Of a DNA stretch of 64,000 nucleotides, positions 8,733-16,633 are shown one piece after another (position 1 is the stretch's first letter; each line of letters opens with the position of its first letter). The DNA lies in the NCBI RefSeq assembly GCF_965196975.1, contig NZ_OZ239981.1, positions 1,798,001 through 1,862,000 on the forward strand, written 5' to 3'. Source of the stretch: Endozoicomonas sp965196975 (lineage in GTDB: Bacteria; Pseudomonadota; Gammaproteobacteria; Pseudomonadales; Endozoicomonadaceae). The notes under the pieces were generated by a model. The model was not told the origin of the DNA. It saw only the letters and a list, made by a program, of their open reading frames with translations, and did not search any database. The translations under genes were made by a program, and so were the position numbers.

Positions 8733-9860
8733 TTAATCGCGATCTTCAATAGCGACCCAGTTGGCTGTTTCCGGGCCAGTATAGTCAGCAGATGGACGGA
8801 TAATACGGTTGTTAGCGCGCTGCTCCATAACGTGAGCGGTCCAGCCTGCTACCCGTGAACAGACAAAGATTGGGGTAAACAGCTTGGTAGGAATCCCCAT
8901 AAAGTTATAGGCTGAGGCATGAAAGAAGTCCGCGTTACAGAACAGCTTCTTCTCGCGCCACATGACCGCTTCAACGCGCTCAGAAACCGCATACAGGCAC
9001 TCATCACCCACCTGCTCAGACAGTTTCTGAGACCACTCTTTGATAATGGCATTACGCGGATCAGACTCGCGATAGATGGCATGACCAAAGCCCATAATCT
9101 TATCTTTGCGTGCCAGCATACCCATGATCTTTTCTTCGGCCTCATCAGGAGAGCGCCAGTTCTCGATCATTTCCATGGCCGCTTCATTGGCACCACCGTG
9201 GAGAGGACCACGCAGTGAACCGATTGCACCGGTTACGCAGCTGTGAATATCAGAGAGGGTTGAAGCACACACCCGGCCGGTAAAGGTTGAAGCATTGAAC
9301 TCATGCTCGGCATAAAGGACCAGAGAGGCATGCATCACCTGAACGTGCAGAGGCTCAGGTTTTTTATTGTGCAGGGTCCAGAGAAACTGCTCAGCGATGG
9401 AGTCAGCATCGGTATCAACATCAACCCGAACACCGTTGTGGCTGAAGTTGTACCAGTAGTTAATCATGCCTGGGAAAATAGCCAGCATGCGGTCAATGTG
9501 ATCGTTCTGTTCTGAGAAATCCTGTTCAGTTTCCAGATTACCCAGCATTGAGCAACCGGTACGCATCACATCCATTGGGTGCGCATCAGCAGGAATCTGC
9601 TCCAGAACCGTTTTCAGCGCAGCCGGCAGAGAGCGAAGGCCTTTGAGTTTGGTTTTGTAGGCGTCCAGCTCAGTCTGGTTCGGCAGTTTGCCATAAAGCA
9701 GAAGATACGCGACTTCTTCAAACTGGGCCTTATCAGCCAGTTCTTTGATGTCGTAGCCACGGTAAGTCAGACCTGAACCGGTTTTGCCAACGGTACACAG
9801 TGCGGTTTCACCGGCTGACTGACCACGCAGACCAGCACCACTCAATTTCTTCTCTGCCAT
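8733..9860 (-). CDS. prpC: 2-methylcitrate synthase
   Basis: 375 aa. Condenses propionyl-CoA with oxaloacetate to 2-methylcitrate, the entry step of the pathway. Citrate-synthase fold motifs are present: N-terminal GLTYRGYDI, the catalytic histidine segment GSLRGPLHGGANEAAMEM and MGFGHAIYR. The ATG at 9860 (MAEKKLSGAGLRG) has GGAG upstream and matches PrpC N-termini, so a longer reading frame to 9932 is not used. Its place between prpB and acnD identifies it as PrpC rather than the larger GltA citrate synthase. Confidence 0.96.
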   Translation of the reverse strand: MAEKKLSGAGLRGQSAGETALCTVGKTGSGLTYRGYDIKELADKAQFEEVAYLLLYGKLPNQTELDAYKTKLKGLRSLPAALKTVLEQIPADAHPMDVMRTGCSMLGNLETEQDFSEQNDHIDRMLAIFPGMINYWYNFSHNGVRVDVDTDADSIAEQFLWTLHNKKPEPLHVQVMHASLVLYAEHEFNASTFTGRVCASTLSDIHSCVTGAIGSLRGPLHGGANEAAMEMIENWRSPDEAEEKIMGMLARKDKIMGFGHAIYRESDPRNAIIKEWSQKLSEQVGDECLYAVSERVEAVMWREKKLFCNADFFHASAYNFMGIPTKLFTPIFVCSRVAGWTAHVMEQRANNRIIRPSADYTGPETANWVAIEDRD

Positions 9861-9948
9861 GGAACTTCTCCGTTTTTTTATTTCGTTCACTTGCTGAGTA
9901 TCGGGCACCAGAAGGATAGAAACACTACCCACCTCATCAGCGGCACCC

Positions 9949-9967
9949 GGGAATTATTGTAATTCCC
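9949..9967. repeat. Perfect hairpin upstream of prpC
   Basis: GGGAATTA and TAATTCCC form an 8-bp stem with a 3-base loop in the prpB-prpC gap. With the larger hairpin at 10001-10034 it may stabilise or process the polycistronic message; no T-tract follows. Confidence 0.4.
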
Positions 9968-10000
9968 TGAAAAAAAGACTTCCCTCAAATTGACTATAAA

Positions 10001-10034
10001 GCTGCTGGGTACTGGTTAATTAAGTACCAGCAGC
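10001..10034 (-). terminator. Intercistronic hairpin after prpB
   Basis: GCTGCTGGTAC and GTACCCAGCAGC pair on the minus strand (one bulged base), followed by TTTATAG. It lies just after the prpB stop codon. The weak T-tract suggests partial termination or RNA processing inside the prp operon rather than full termination. Confidence 0.5.
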
Positions 10035-10044
10035 AGGCGACAAT

Positions 10045-10884
10045 TTATGGATTAAGGAACTCTTTGGTTTTAACCAGTTGTTCACGCTCCTGGAAGGTCA
10101 TCATGCCATCGGCAATAGCACCACTGTTACCGTCACGCTTGATCACATTCAGTACTTCACGCATTGCAGTCACTGCAGCCCGCTGCAGATCCGAGGGGAT
10201 AATGATCAACTGATAACCCATCGCTTTCAGGTCTTCAGTAGGTACCAGAGGTGTTTTACCGCTGTAGAACATGTTAATCAGCTTGGGACCCGGAGCCTGT
10301 TTGGCAATTTCTTCAATCTGTTCAATCGTCTGTGGGGCTTCAACAAACAACATGTCCGCACCTGCTTCGACATAAGCCCTGGCACGATCGATTGCATCTT
10401 CAAAGCCGGTAACGGCAATCGCATCCGTACGGGCGATGACAGTGACATCCCCCGCATATTTTTTAGCAACTGAAACTTTCTTGCACATCTCTTCGACAGA
10501 TACCAGAGACTTGCCATCCAGGTGTCCACAGCGCTTTGGAAACTCCTGGTCTTCCAGGTGAAATGCACTGACACCGGCATTGGCAAACAGCTCTACGGTG
10601 CGCTTTACATTTACCTCATTGCCAAAACCAGTGTCTGCATCGGCGATTACAGGCAGGGAGGTGGCTTCAACGATCTGACGAACCCGGTCAACGACTTCGG
10701 TCAGTGTCAACAGACCAATATCAGGCACGCCTGTGCTACGGGCAATTGCGCCACCACTGGCGTATAAAGCTGAAAAGCCGGCCTCCTCACCGAGACGCGC
10801 TGAAATACCATCGTAAACACCGGGAGCGGTGACAATGCCCTGCTCAGCAATCAGTCGATCCAATGCATTATTCTTTTGATTCAT
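10045..10884 (-). CDS. prpB: 2-methylisocitrate lyase
   Basis: 279 aa. Cleaves 2-methylisocitrate to succinate and pyruvate, the last step of the methylcitrate cycle. It belongs to the isocitrate lyase/PEP mutase barrel; the active-site loop KRCGH is at residues 117-121 with the catalytic Cys at 119, preceded by ADADTGFGNEVNV. The ATG at 10884 (MNQKNNALDRL) has AGAGGTAA upstream and gives the usual length, so the longer frame to 11022 is rejected. First enzyme gene after the regulator, about 50 bases downstream. Confidence 0.96.
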   Translation of the reverse strand: MNQKNNALDRLIAEQGIVTAPGVYDGISARLGEEAGFSALYASGGAIARSTGVPDIGLLTLTEVVDRVRQIVEATSLPVIADADTGFGNEVNVKRTVELFANAGVSAFHLEDQEFPKRCGHLDGKSLVSVEEMCKKVSVAKKYAGDVTVIARTDAIAVTGFEDAIDRARAYVEAGADMLFVEAPQTIEQIEEIAKQAPGPKLINMFYSGKTPLVPTEDLKAMGYQLIIIPSDLQRAAVTAMREVLNVIKRDGNSGAIADGMMTFQEREQLVKTKEFLNP

Positions 10885-10933
10885 GGTGTTACCTCTGGTT
10901 CTTACTTCTTGTTTTAAGAGTTTAACAACCGCA

Positions 10934-11614
10934 TTATCCATGCTGCTGCTCAATGGCTGCCTCAATTTCCCGGCGAGCCCGGGCGATATGTCGGCGCATA
11001 AGAATTTCTGCCAACTCACCATCTCGATCCTTGAGGGCTTTATAGATCATCTGGTGTTCAATCAGTGCCTGTTCAGGCCGTGCTGATGATTTTGAAGAGC
11101 GTCGATAAATACGTACCAGATGATAGAGTTCATCGCAGAGCGCCCTGATCAATCGTTTATTTCCGGAGGCCTTGATGATCTGATAGTGAAAGTCATAATC
11201 GCCTTCCTGGTCCATGTAGGCTTCACCATTATGAGCTTCAACATATCGGGCATGGCTTTCAATGAGTTGACCTAGGTCAACAAGTGCTTCACTGGTCATA
11301 TTTATTGCCGCTTCACGCGCCGCAATACCCTCCAGTGCTTCACGGATAGAGAAAATTTCAGACAACTCCTGCCGTGTCAGTGTCACGACACGGGCACCCA
11401 CATGAGGTGCACGAACCACCAGCCCCATGCCTTCCAGCCGGAGAATAGCTTCACGAAGTGGTCCGCGCCCAACACCGTAACGGCGTGACAACTCGGGCTC
11501 GGAAATTCGACTCCCTTCTGGCAGCTGGCCTCGGATAATGTCCTGAACCAGTACTTCAGTCACTTCACTGGCCTGGGTAAGACGAGTTGTGGACTCTGTC
11601 GACGTCATAGGCAT
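10934..11614 (-). CDS. GntR/FCD-family regulator of the methylcitrate operon
   Basis: 226 aa. N-terminal winged helix with GSRISEPELSRRYGVGRGPLREAILRLEGMG and a C-terminal all-helical FCD ligand domain with the metal-binding histidine pattern expected for FadR-type regulators. It heads the prp gene cluster on the same strand, as in Pseudomonas and Shewanella, and so probably senses a pathway intermediate and represses the operon. Two near-identical dyads lie upstream (11623-11634 and 11685-11696). Two ATG codons (11614 and 11608) are possible starts; neither has a good Shine-Dalgarno site. Confidence 0.85.
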   Translation of the reverse strand: MPMTSTESTTRLTQASEVTEVLVQDIIRGQLPEGSRISEPELSRRYGVGRGPLREAILRLEGMGLVVRAPHVGARVVTLTRQELSEIFSIREALEGIAAREAAINMTSEALVDLGQLIESHARYVEAHNGEAYMDQEGDYDFHYQIIKASGNKRLIRALCDELYHLVRIYRRSSKSSARPEQALIEHQMIYKALKDRDGELAEILMRRHIARARREIEAAIEQQHG

Positions 11615-11622
11615 TATGAAAC

Positions 11623-11634
11623 ATTGTTGACAAT
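11623..11634. promoter_or_regulatory. Candidate GntR operator, proximal
   Basis: Dyad ATTGT-TG-ACAAT lying only a few bases before the gntR start. Read on the minus strand it extends to ATATTGTCAACAATGTTT, nearly the same 18 bases as the distal site on the plus strand. The form fits FCD-class operators. Inferred autoregulation of gntR-prp. Confidence 0.6.
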
Positions 11635-11684
11635 ATTTTAATTCGTGGCATTTATACCGAACTTTAATCCGTATTTCTACTTAT

Positions 11685-11696
11685 ATTGTAAACAAT
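11685..11696. promoter_or_regulatory. Candidate GntR operator, distal
   Basis: Dyad ATTGT-AA-ACAAT within ATATTGTAAACAATGTTT, 62 bases from the proximal site and differing at a single base in the 18-base core. Two matching sites upstream of one regulator gene are unlikely by chance. Confidence 0.6.
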
Positions 11697-11817
11697 GTTT
11701 TAAAAGTTCACGAATTATTGGATTTTTAGATGGTTGTAAAGCGGCTCTATGCCTTTGCTTTTTTGTCTGGAGGGGCTTAGTTTCCGCAGCAAGGTGTTTA
11801 TTCTGCAATGGAGTGAG

Positions 11818-13506
11818 CTACATTTCAGCAGACTGATACGTTACCTGACCGGACAACATTGTTAACAAGACTCTGATATTTTTGATGGATTTTCTGGGAA
11901 CCGCAAGGATATCCCGATCAATCACAACGAGATCCGCTTCCTTTCCGGTTTCAATACTGCCAGTACGTTTTTCACTTCGCATTACGTAAGCCGCAGCCTT
12001 TGTATAAGCATTAAGCGCCTGCTCAACCGTAATGCTCTGCTCTCCCCTGTTAACGGCGTTATGGATTCCAATAAATGGATTAAGATCATTAACCGTCCAG
12101 TCACTGCTCAGGACATAATGAGCCCCTGAATCGTGAAGATCTTTCAGGCGATAAGTACGAAAAGCCCGTTTTCCCAGGTAGGGTTCCTGCCAGTATTGAT
12201 TTTCAGGCAGAGTAAATTTCCCAGCAACCTGCATATCGGCAATCGCATTCAGTTTGGCAAACCTGGGCAGATCATCATCATCTATCATCTCCACATGAGT
12301 TAGGCGATGACGATGGTCTGGTTTCTCTGATCGGTTGCTTTCAATGGCATTTAACGCTTCGTGAACGCCACGATCCCCAATCGTATGAATGTGAAAATCA
12401 TAACCAGAAGGTTGTAATCGGGCGATGTATTTCGTTAAACGCTGCTCATCAAAGTAATTGAGTCCGGTTGCTGGTACACCATAAAGACTCACATTGTAGG
12501 GTTCTTTCAGGGCTGCAGTGGTGTTATGGATAATGCCATCACTGTATATCTTGATCTGATTGATTTGCATCAGCCGTTCAGGATCATAACGAAACTGTTT
12601 TTTCAGGTATTCAATCTGGCTTTCATCATCTTCATTTGGATAGGCCCATAAGCCCAGGTTAACCCTTACCGTGAGGTCCTCATTCTCTTCCGCCTGGTGC
12701 CATACTTTAAGCCAGCCTCGCTTCCAATAGACCCGGGCATCAGAAATCGAGGTGATTCCAAATTGTGGCAACTCATCCATAACCCACTGAAGCCCTTCAT
12801 AATTAATCAGTGCAGCAGTTGGATTGGGTTTTAATGCCAGATCGTATACCTGCTCACCCGCAGTTTCCAACAAGATACCGTTGGGTTCACCGACCCTGGG
12901 GCCAGAGGTATAACGCATAATAATGCCTCCCCTGGGGTTTTTATCCGACGCGGTGATCCCTGCAGCAATTAATGCTTTAGAATTGGCCCATACCGAGTGC
13001 GAAGACTGCTCCATAATTGCTACAGGGCGATCATTGATCCAACTGTCCAGAAGTCCCCGTGGGTCTTGAGACTCCTCCAACAGTGTTTCTAACTCATGAC
13101 CATAAGCCAGAAGCCAGTCAGTACCCTGCTGCTTTTGCAAACAGGAGAGTAACTGGGGTTTCAAAGCTTTCAAGCGGCTTCCTTTTAGCCAGCAATTCCC
13201 TCCCACTTCACTACCCGCTTCAAGCGCATGGATATGGACATCATGAAAACCTGGGATCATCGTCCGGCCATGTAGATTAATGACTTTGCTGTACCTGCCA
13301 GCAAGCATCATTGCTTGTTTATTATTACCAACATAAATTATCTTGCCATTTTTTATTGCAACAGCTTCAGCTTGAGGCAGATCATCATTCATCGTGATGA
13401 CATGACCATGGATAAAAAGCAAATCGGCGCCATCATTACGGTCTGAGTATGCCATCGGGTGCCCCATTGTTAGAAAAACAATTCCAAGAAAAACAATTAT
13501 TTTCAT
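11818..13506 (-). CDS. Exported amidohydrolase (YtcJ-like)
   Basis: 562 aa. A hydrophobic N-terminus (about residues 2-19) suggests export. The rest is an amidohydrolase_3/YtcJ-type metal-dependent hydrolase: ADLLFIHGHVITMND opens the beta-sandwich, GFHDVHIHAL at about 87-94 holds the HxH metal pair, and DFHIHTIGDRGVHEAL, HVEMIDDDD and SSDWTVNDLNP carry further metal ligands; the C-terminal EADLVVIDRDI completes the composite sandwich. Substrate unknown; relatives act on amides and cyclic amides. It ends about 200 bases upstream of the gntR-prp operon and is divergent from pabB, with no functional link evident. Confidence 0.85.
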   Translation of the reverse strand: MKIIVFLGIVFLTMGHPMAYSDRNDGADLLFIHGHVITMNDDLPQAEAVAIKNGKIIYVGNNKQAMMLAGRYSKVINLHGRTMIPGFHDVHIHALEAGSEVGGNCWLKGSRLKALKPQLLSCLQKQQGTDWLLAYGHELETLLEESQDPRGLLDSWINDRPVAIMEQSSHSVWANSKALIAAGITASDKNPRGGIIMRYTSGPRVGEPNGILLETAGEQVYDLALKPNPTAALINYEGLQWVMDELPQFGITSISDARVYWKRGWLKVWHQAEENEDLTVRVNLGLWAYPNEDDESQIEYLKKQFRYDPERLMQINQIKIYSDGIIHNTTAALKEPYNVSLYGVPATGLNYFDEQRLTKYIARLQPSGYDFHIHTIGDRGVHEALNAIESNRSEKPDHRHRLTHVEMIDDDDLPRFAKLNAIADMQVAGKFTLPENQYWQEPYLGKRAFRTYRLKDLHDSGAHYVLSSDWTVNDLNPFIGIHNAVNRGEQSITVEQALNAYTKAAAYVMRSEKRTGSIETGKEADLVVIDRDILAVPRKSIKNIRVLLTMLSGQVTYQSAEM

Positions 13507-13674
13507 ATTTATCCTGAGATTTCAGTGGAAGAATGACAGAGACTCTATATGCTCATGGCTGATCAATAAAAATAGTCACTATGTCATTTTTTGACGGCTG
13601 ATTCATGCTTTATAGAAAATGGCATTGCACTCCGGCTCCAGTTAAAATGCCGGCTGTTTTGTTCGGACACTTGT

Positions 13675-15075
13675 ATGAATACTCTGACGATTCTGGAACT
13701 GGAATATAAAGACGACACCAGTCTCTACTTTGAACATTTTATTAATCTTCCTTATCCATGTTTTCTGGATAGTTCAGCATTTGATGGTAATCAGGCAGTT
13801 TATAAAGACCATTTCAGCCGTTATGACATCATGACGGCAGCCCCCGAAATGCACTTCACCTTTACCTCAGAAGGTAATTTGATTATTGAAGACCTCATTC
13901 AACAAAAAACAGAAACATTTTCTGATACAGAACCTTTTTCGCAATTGTCAGACCGTCTTCATCATATGAGCAAAGTTGACAATGTAGGATTGCCATTTGT
14001 GGGAGGCATAGTTGGTTTCTGGGGATATGAGATGTGCGAATACCTCGAGCCAGGCCGAATAGCCCATCGGGATATCTCAACACCACTGATGTCCGTCGGT
14101 CTCTATCAGTGGGCTCTGATCTCAGATCATAAGGAACGACGAACCTGCCTGGTATTTCACCCTGATATTTCAGAATCACTGAAAAATGAAATCTTGAACA
14201 ATATTGATCAGATGGTTAAGCAGTCAGATCATTCATCATTCAAGCTGATCAAAAGATTCGTCCCGACCCAGACACCAACTGAATATCAAGCTGCCTTTCA
14301 GCAAATTCAGGACTATATTACAGCGGGAGATTGCTATGAGGTTAACCTTACCCAGCGTTTTACTGCCCCCTATAGCGGTAATTCGTGGGAAGCTTTCAAA
14401 CGGCTAAGAACCGTCACCAAAGCACCCTATTCAGCGTTTATTTCACGCCCCGACATGACCATTCTCAGCCACTCTCCAGAGCAGTTTATCCGACTGGAAA
14501 ACGGTCATGTTTCCACAAACCCAATCAAGGGTACCCGTCCCAGAGGCCTTTCTCCTGAAGAGGACCGCGCTATTGCTGAAGAGTTACAACATAGCCAGAA
14601 GGATCAATCGGAAAATCTGATGATTGTCGATTTGCTGAGGAATGATCTTGGTAAAGTCTGTAAGACCGGAACGGTTTCTGTTCCCCGGCTATTTGCCCTG
14701 GAAAGTTATGCCAATGTCCACCATCTGGTCAGTACCGTCAAAGGCGAGCTGATGGACGATCATGATGCATTAGACCTGCTCAAAAGTACATTTCCTGGTG
14801 GTTCAATTACGGGAGCCCCAAAAATACGTTCCATGGAAATCATCAGGGAATTGGAACCTGTGGCACGCACTGTTTACTGCGGCTCCATTGGCTATATCAG
14901 CTGTGATGGCAATATGGATACCAGTATTACCATTCGGACTATTCTTGCAAAAGATGGCGAATTACATTGCTGGGGAGGTGGAGCGATCGTTGCTGACTCT
15001 GATTGTGAATCGGAGTATCAGGAGTCCATTACCAAAGTAAGAAACCTGATGAACACATTGGAAACCTGTTTATAG
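13675..15075 (+). CDS. pabB: Aminodeoxychorismate synthase component I
   Basis: 466 aa. With a glutamine amidotransferase subunit it turns chorismate into 4-amino-4-deoxychorismate for folate. Chorismate-binding motifs seen: NLTQRF, SPEQFIRL, NPIKGTRPRG, ENLMIVDLLRNDLG, TFPGGSITGAPK and ending GGGAIVADSDCESEYQES. The PIKGT lysine marks PabB, against the different residue in TrpE. The start ATG at 13675 (MNTLTILEL) is preferred to an open frame from 13591. The pabB-thrH-cysB neighbourhood is also seen in Pseudomonas, though here several genes separate them. Confidence 0.93.
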   Translation: MNTLTILELEYKDDTSLYFEHFINLPYPCFLDSSAFDGNQAVYKDHFSRYDIMTAAPEMHFTFTSEGNLIIEDLIQQKTETFSDTEPFSQLSDRLHHMSKVDNVGLPFVGGIVGFWGYEMCEYLEPGRIAHRDISTPLMSVGLYQWALISDHKERRTCLVFHPDISESLKNEILNNIDQMVKQSDHSSFKLIKRFVPTQTPTEYQAAFQQIQDYITAGDCYEVNLTQRFTAPYSGNSWEAFKRLRTVTKAPYSAFISRPDMTILSHSPEQFIRLENGHVSTNPIKGTRPRGLSPEEDRAIAEELQHSQKDQSENLMIVDLLRNDLGKVCKTGTVSVPRLFALESYANVHHLVSTVKGELMDDHDALDLLKSTFPGGSITGAPKIRSMEIIRELEPVARTVYCGSIGYISCDGNMDTSITIRTILAKDGELHCWGGGAIVADSDCESEYQESITKVRNLMNTLETCL

Positions 15076-15087
15076 AAACAACGCTAT

Positions 15088-15915
15088 TCATAGGCCACAT
15101 GCCAGTGGCCTCTCCAGTAAAAGTGGCCATTTTTCAATCCAGCCTGATTGGTGGTCAGCATCGACTCTCTCTACATTAATACAGGAAGCATCCCCAAATG
15201 CGTTAAGGTAGTGCTGGCTGACCTGCCCAGGAACTGTCGAGTCTCTGGCCCCAAAATAGTGAACTTGCGCAATTGATGATAATTGAGCACTGAAAGCAGT
15301 CGGATCCAGTGCTGCAGGCATCTCGGAAACACCATGGTGACGGTTTAAAAACTCAGGAGAAAGGTTACCCGCCACGGTTCGAACATTGGTGACATCATTT
15401 CTCTGTGCAGCAATTAAGAGGGCCAGCGCTCCGCCGCCAGAATAACCGACCAATTCCAGCTCTTTATACTGCCCACTCTCTTTCATAGATGTCACAACAG
15501 AATTCATCGTATTAATTACTTTCTGGCTGTAGCGGTTGAAAGTCCATACCTGCCTGTTGCAACTGTCATTCATAACGTACTGGCAGGGCTGGGCAATGTA
15601 AGCAAGGTCCGGTGACTTATCCTTCAGCATTAAATGATGCACAAGCCGGTTAACCGGCGTTGGATCCATTGAAGGACGGTTGGACCTCAGCCAGGCACGA
15701 CCATCTCCTTCAATATATATTCTAAGCGTACGGCTCACGGTTTCTTCGGGTGACCAGGTATAAATTGGCCAGTAAGCCTCATCATAAACGACAACTTTTA
15801 ATGATTGCTGTAAGTCCCCAGAGTTTATTTCGGGAATAACTGAGCGGCTGGAACAACCAGCCATTAACCAGAAGCAAAAGCATAGTGTTATTTTTAATAC
15901 TGTTCTTTTATTCAT
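15088..15915 (-). CDS. Lipoprotein with alpha/beta-hydrolase fold
   Basis: 275 aa. Signal peptide II: MNKRTVLKITL core and lipobox LMAGC with Cys 21, so lipid-anchored in the envelope. The body looks like an alpha/beta hydrolase: nucleophile elbow GYSGGG at residues 157-162 (Ser 159), an Asp in GARDSTVPG and a His in DADHQSGW complete a plausible triad. IYIEGDGRAWL resembles the oxyanion strand of this family. Substrate unknown. The ATG at 15915 is chosen so that the lipobox falls at normal distance. Convergent with pabB. Confidence 0.8.
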   Translation of the reverse strand: MNKRTVLKITLCFCFWLMAGCSSRSVIPEINSGDLQQSLKVVVYDEAYWPIYTWSPEETVSRTLRIYIEGDGRAWLRSNRPSMDPTPVNRLVHHLMLKDKSPDLAYIAQPCQYVMNDSCNRQVWTFNRYSQKVINTMNSVVTSMKESGQYKELELVGYSGGGALALLIAAQRNDVTNVRTVAGNLSPEFLNRHHGVSEMPAALDPTAFSAQLSSIAQVHYFGARDSTVPGQVSQHYLNAFGDASCINVERVDADHQSGWIEKWPLLLERPLACGL

Positions 15916-16097
15916 TGAGGCAACAATTGACTGACTAAATGCAATTTCCATAAATTTATATCAATGTAAACCGTTGTTATATGTTTTTTGTTGTAAACGT
16001 GAACCCGTTATTGTTAACTGACCAGAAGAAGACTTTTTCACACTTCGCCAGCTATGGAATAGGCACCATCTCAATCTAAACTTAAGAAGTGAACACT

Positions 16098-16624
16098 ATG
16101 GACAGTATTCGCAAGCGTGTTTTCAAACGTTCCCTGCTCAGCTCTGCCGTTTTACTCTCAATCCAGACTTCTTTTGCATCTGCAGGGAACTGCCCTCCTC
16201 AGTATCGATAATATTATCCATGTTTATTGTTCCTCAGCTGGATACCAATAGCTCCGTTGATGAGTTGTTCAATGATAATGATGGTGATATACATTTCATT
16301 GAGCCAGCAAACCACCATACCTGCGCAGGCATCTCACTGGAAGATAACAACACTGTGGACACTATCATTAACCAAGGGGATATTGAGGTTCATCTTGGTT
16401 TCGAACGCTATAGAGATGCATTTGAAGGTGGCTATACCGTAAATGGTATTCAAGTCATCGAAAATGCTTCGTCAGGCAGATAGAAAAATATGGAGCTATC
16501 TCAGCTGAAACTTATGGAATTTTCATCGACGGCGCAATAGTAGAAGGCAGTATCGTTAATGCCGAAGCCTGGGAATAATGCTGGTTCTATTTATCCTGAA
16601 CTAGGGCTCAATGTGCTTTTCTAA
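16098..16624 (+). pseudogene. Decayed autotransporter-like gene
   Basis: Starts with a plausible export signal (MDSIRKRVFKRSLLSSAVLL... to residue 37) that hits a stop at 16209. The protein-like sequence continues in another frame from 16220 (acidic DNDGDIHF, EDNNTVDTIINQGDIEV), then shifts again to 16480-16578 (EKYGAISAETYGIFIDGAIV, beta-helix-like repeats), and returns to the former frame for a final NAGSIYPELGLNVLF before TAA at 16622. The last ten residues alternate like an outer-membrane barrel strand and end in Phe. This suggests an autotransporter that lost its middle and gained frameshifts. The IS66 element begins nine bases after the final stop. Confidence 0.5.
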
Positions 16625-16625
16625 A

Positions 16626-16633
16626 GTCTTTTT
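16626..16633. repeat. Target duplication, IS66 copy 1 (left)
   Basis: GTCTTTTT, repeated at 18233-18240 on the other side of the element. The 8-bp length is normal for IS66. Confidence 0.9.

Noticed and set aside
8733..9860. Housekeeping citrate synthase gltA
   Set aside because: Length of 375 residues and position between prpB and acnD fit PrpC better than the longer GltA.
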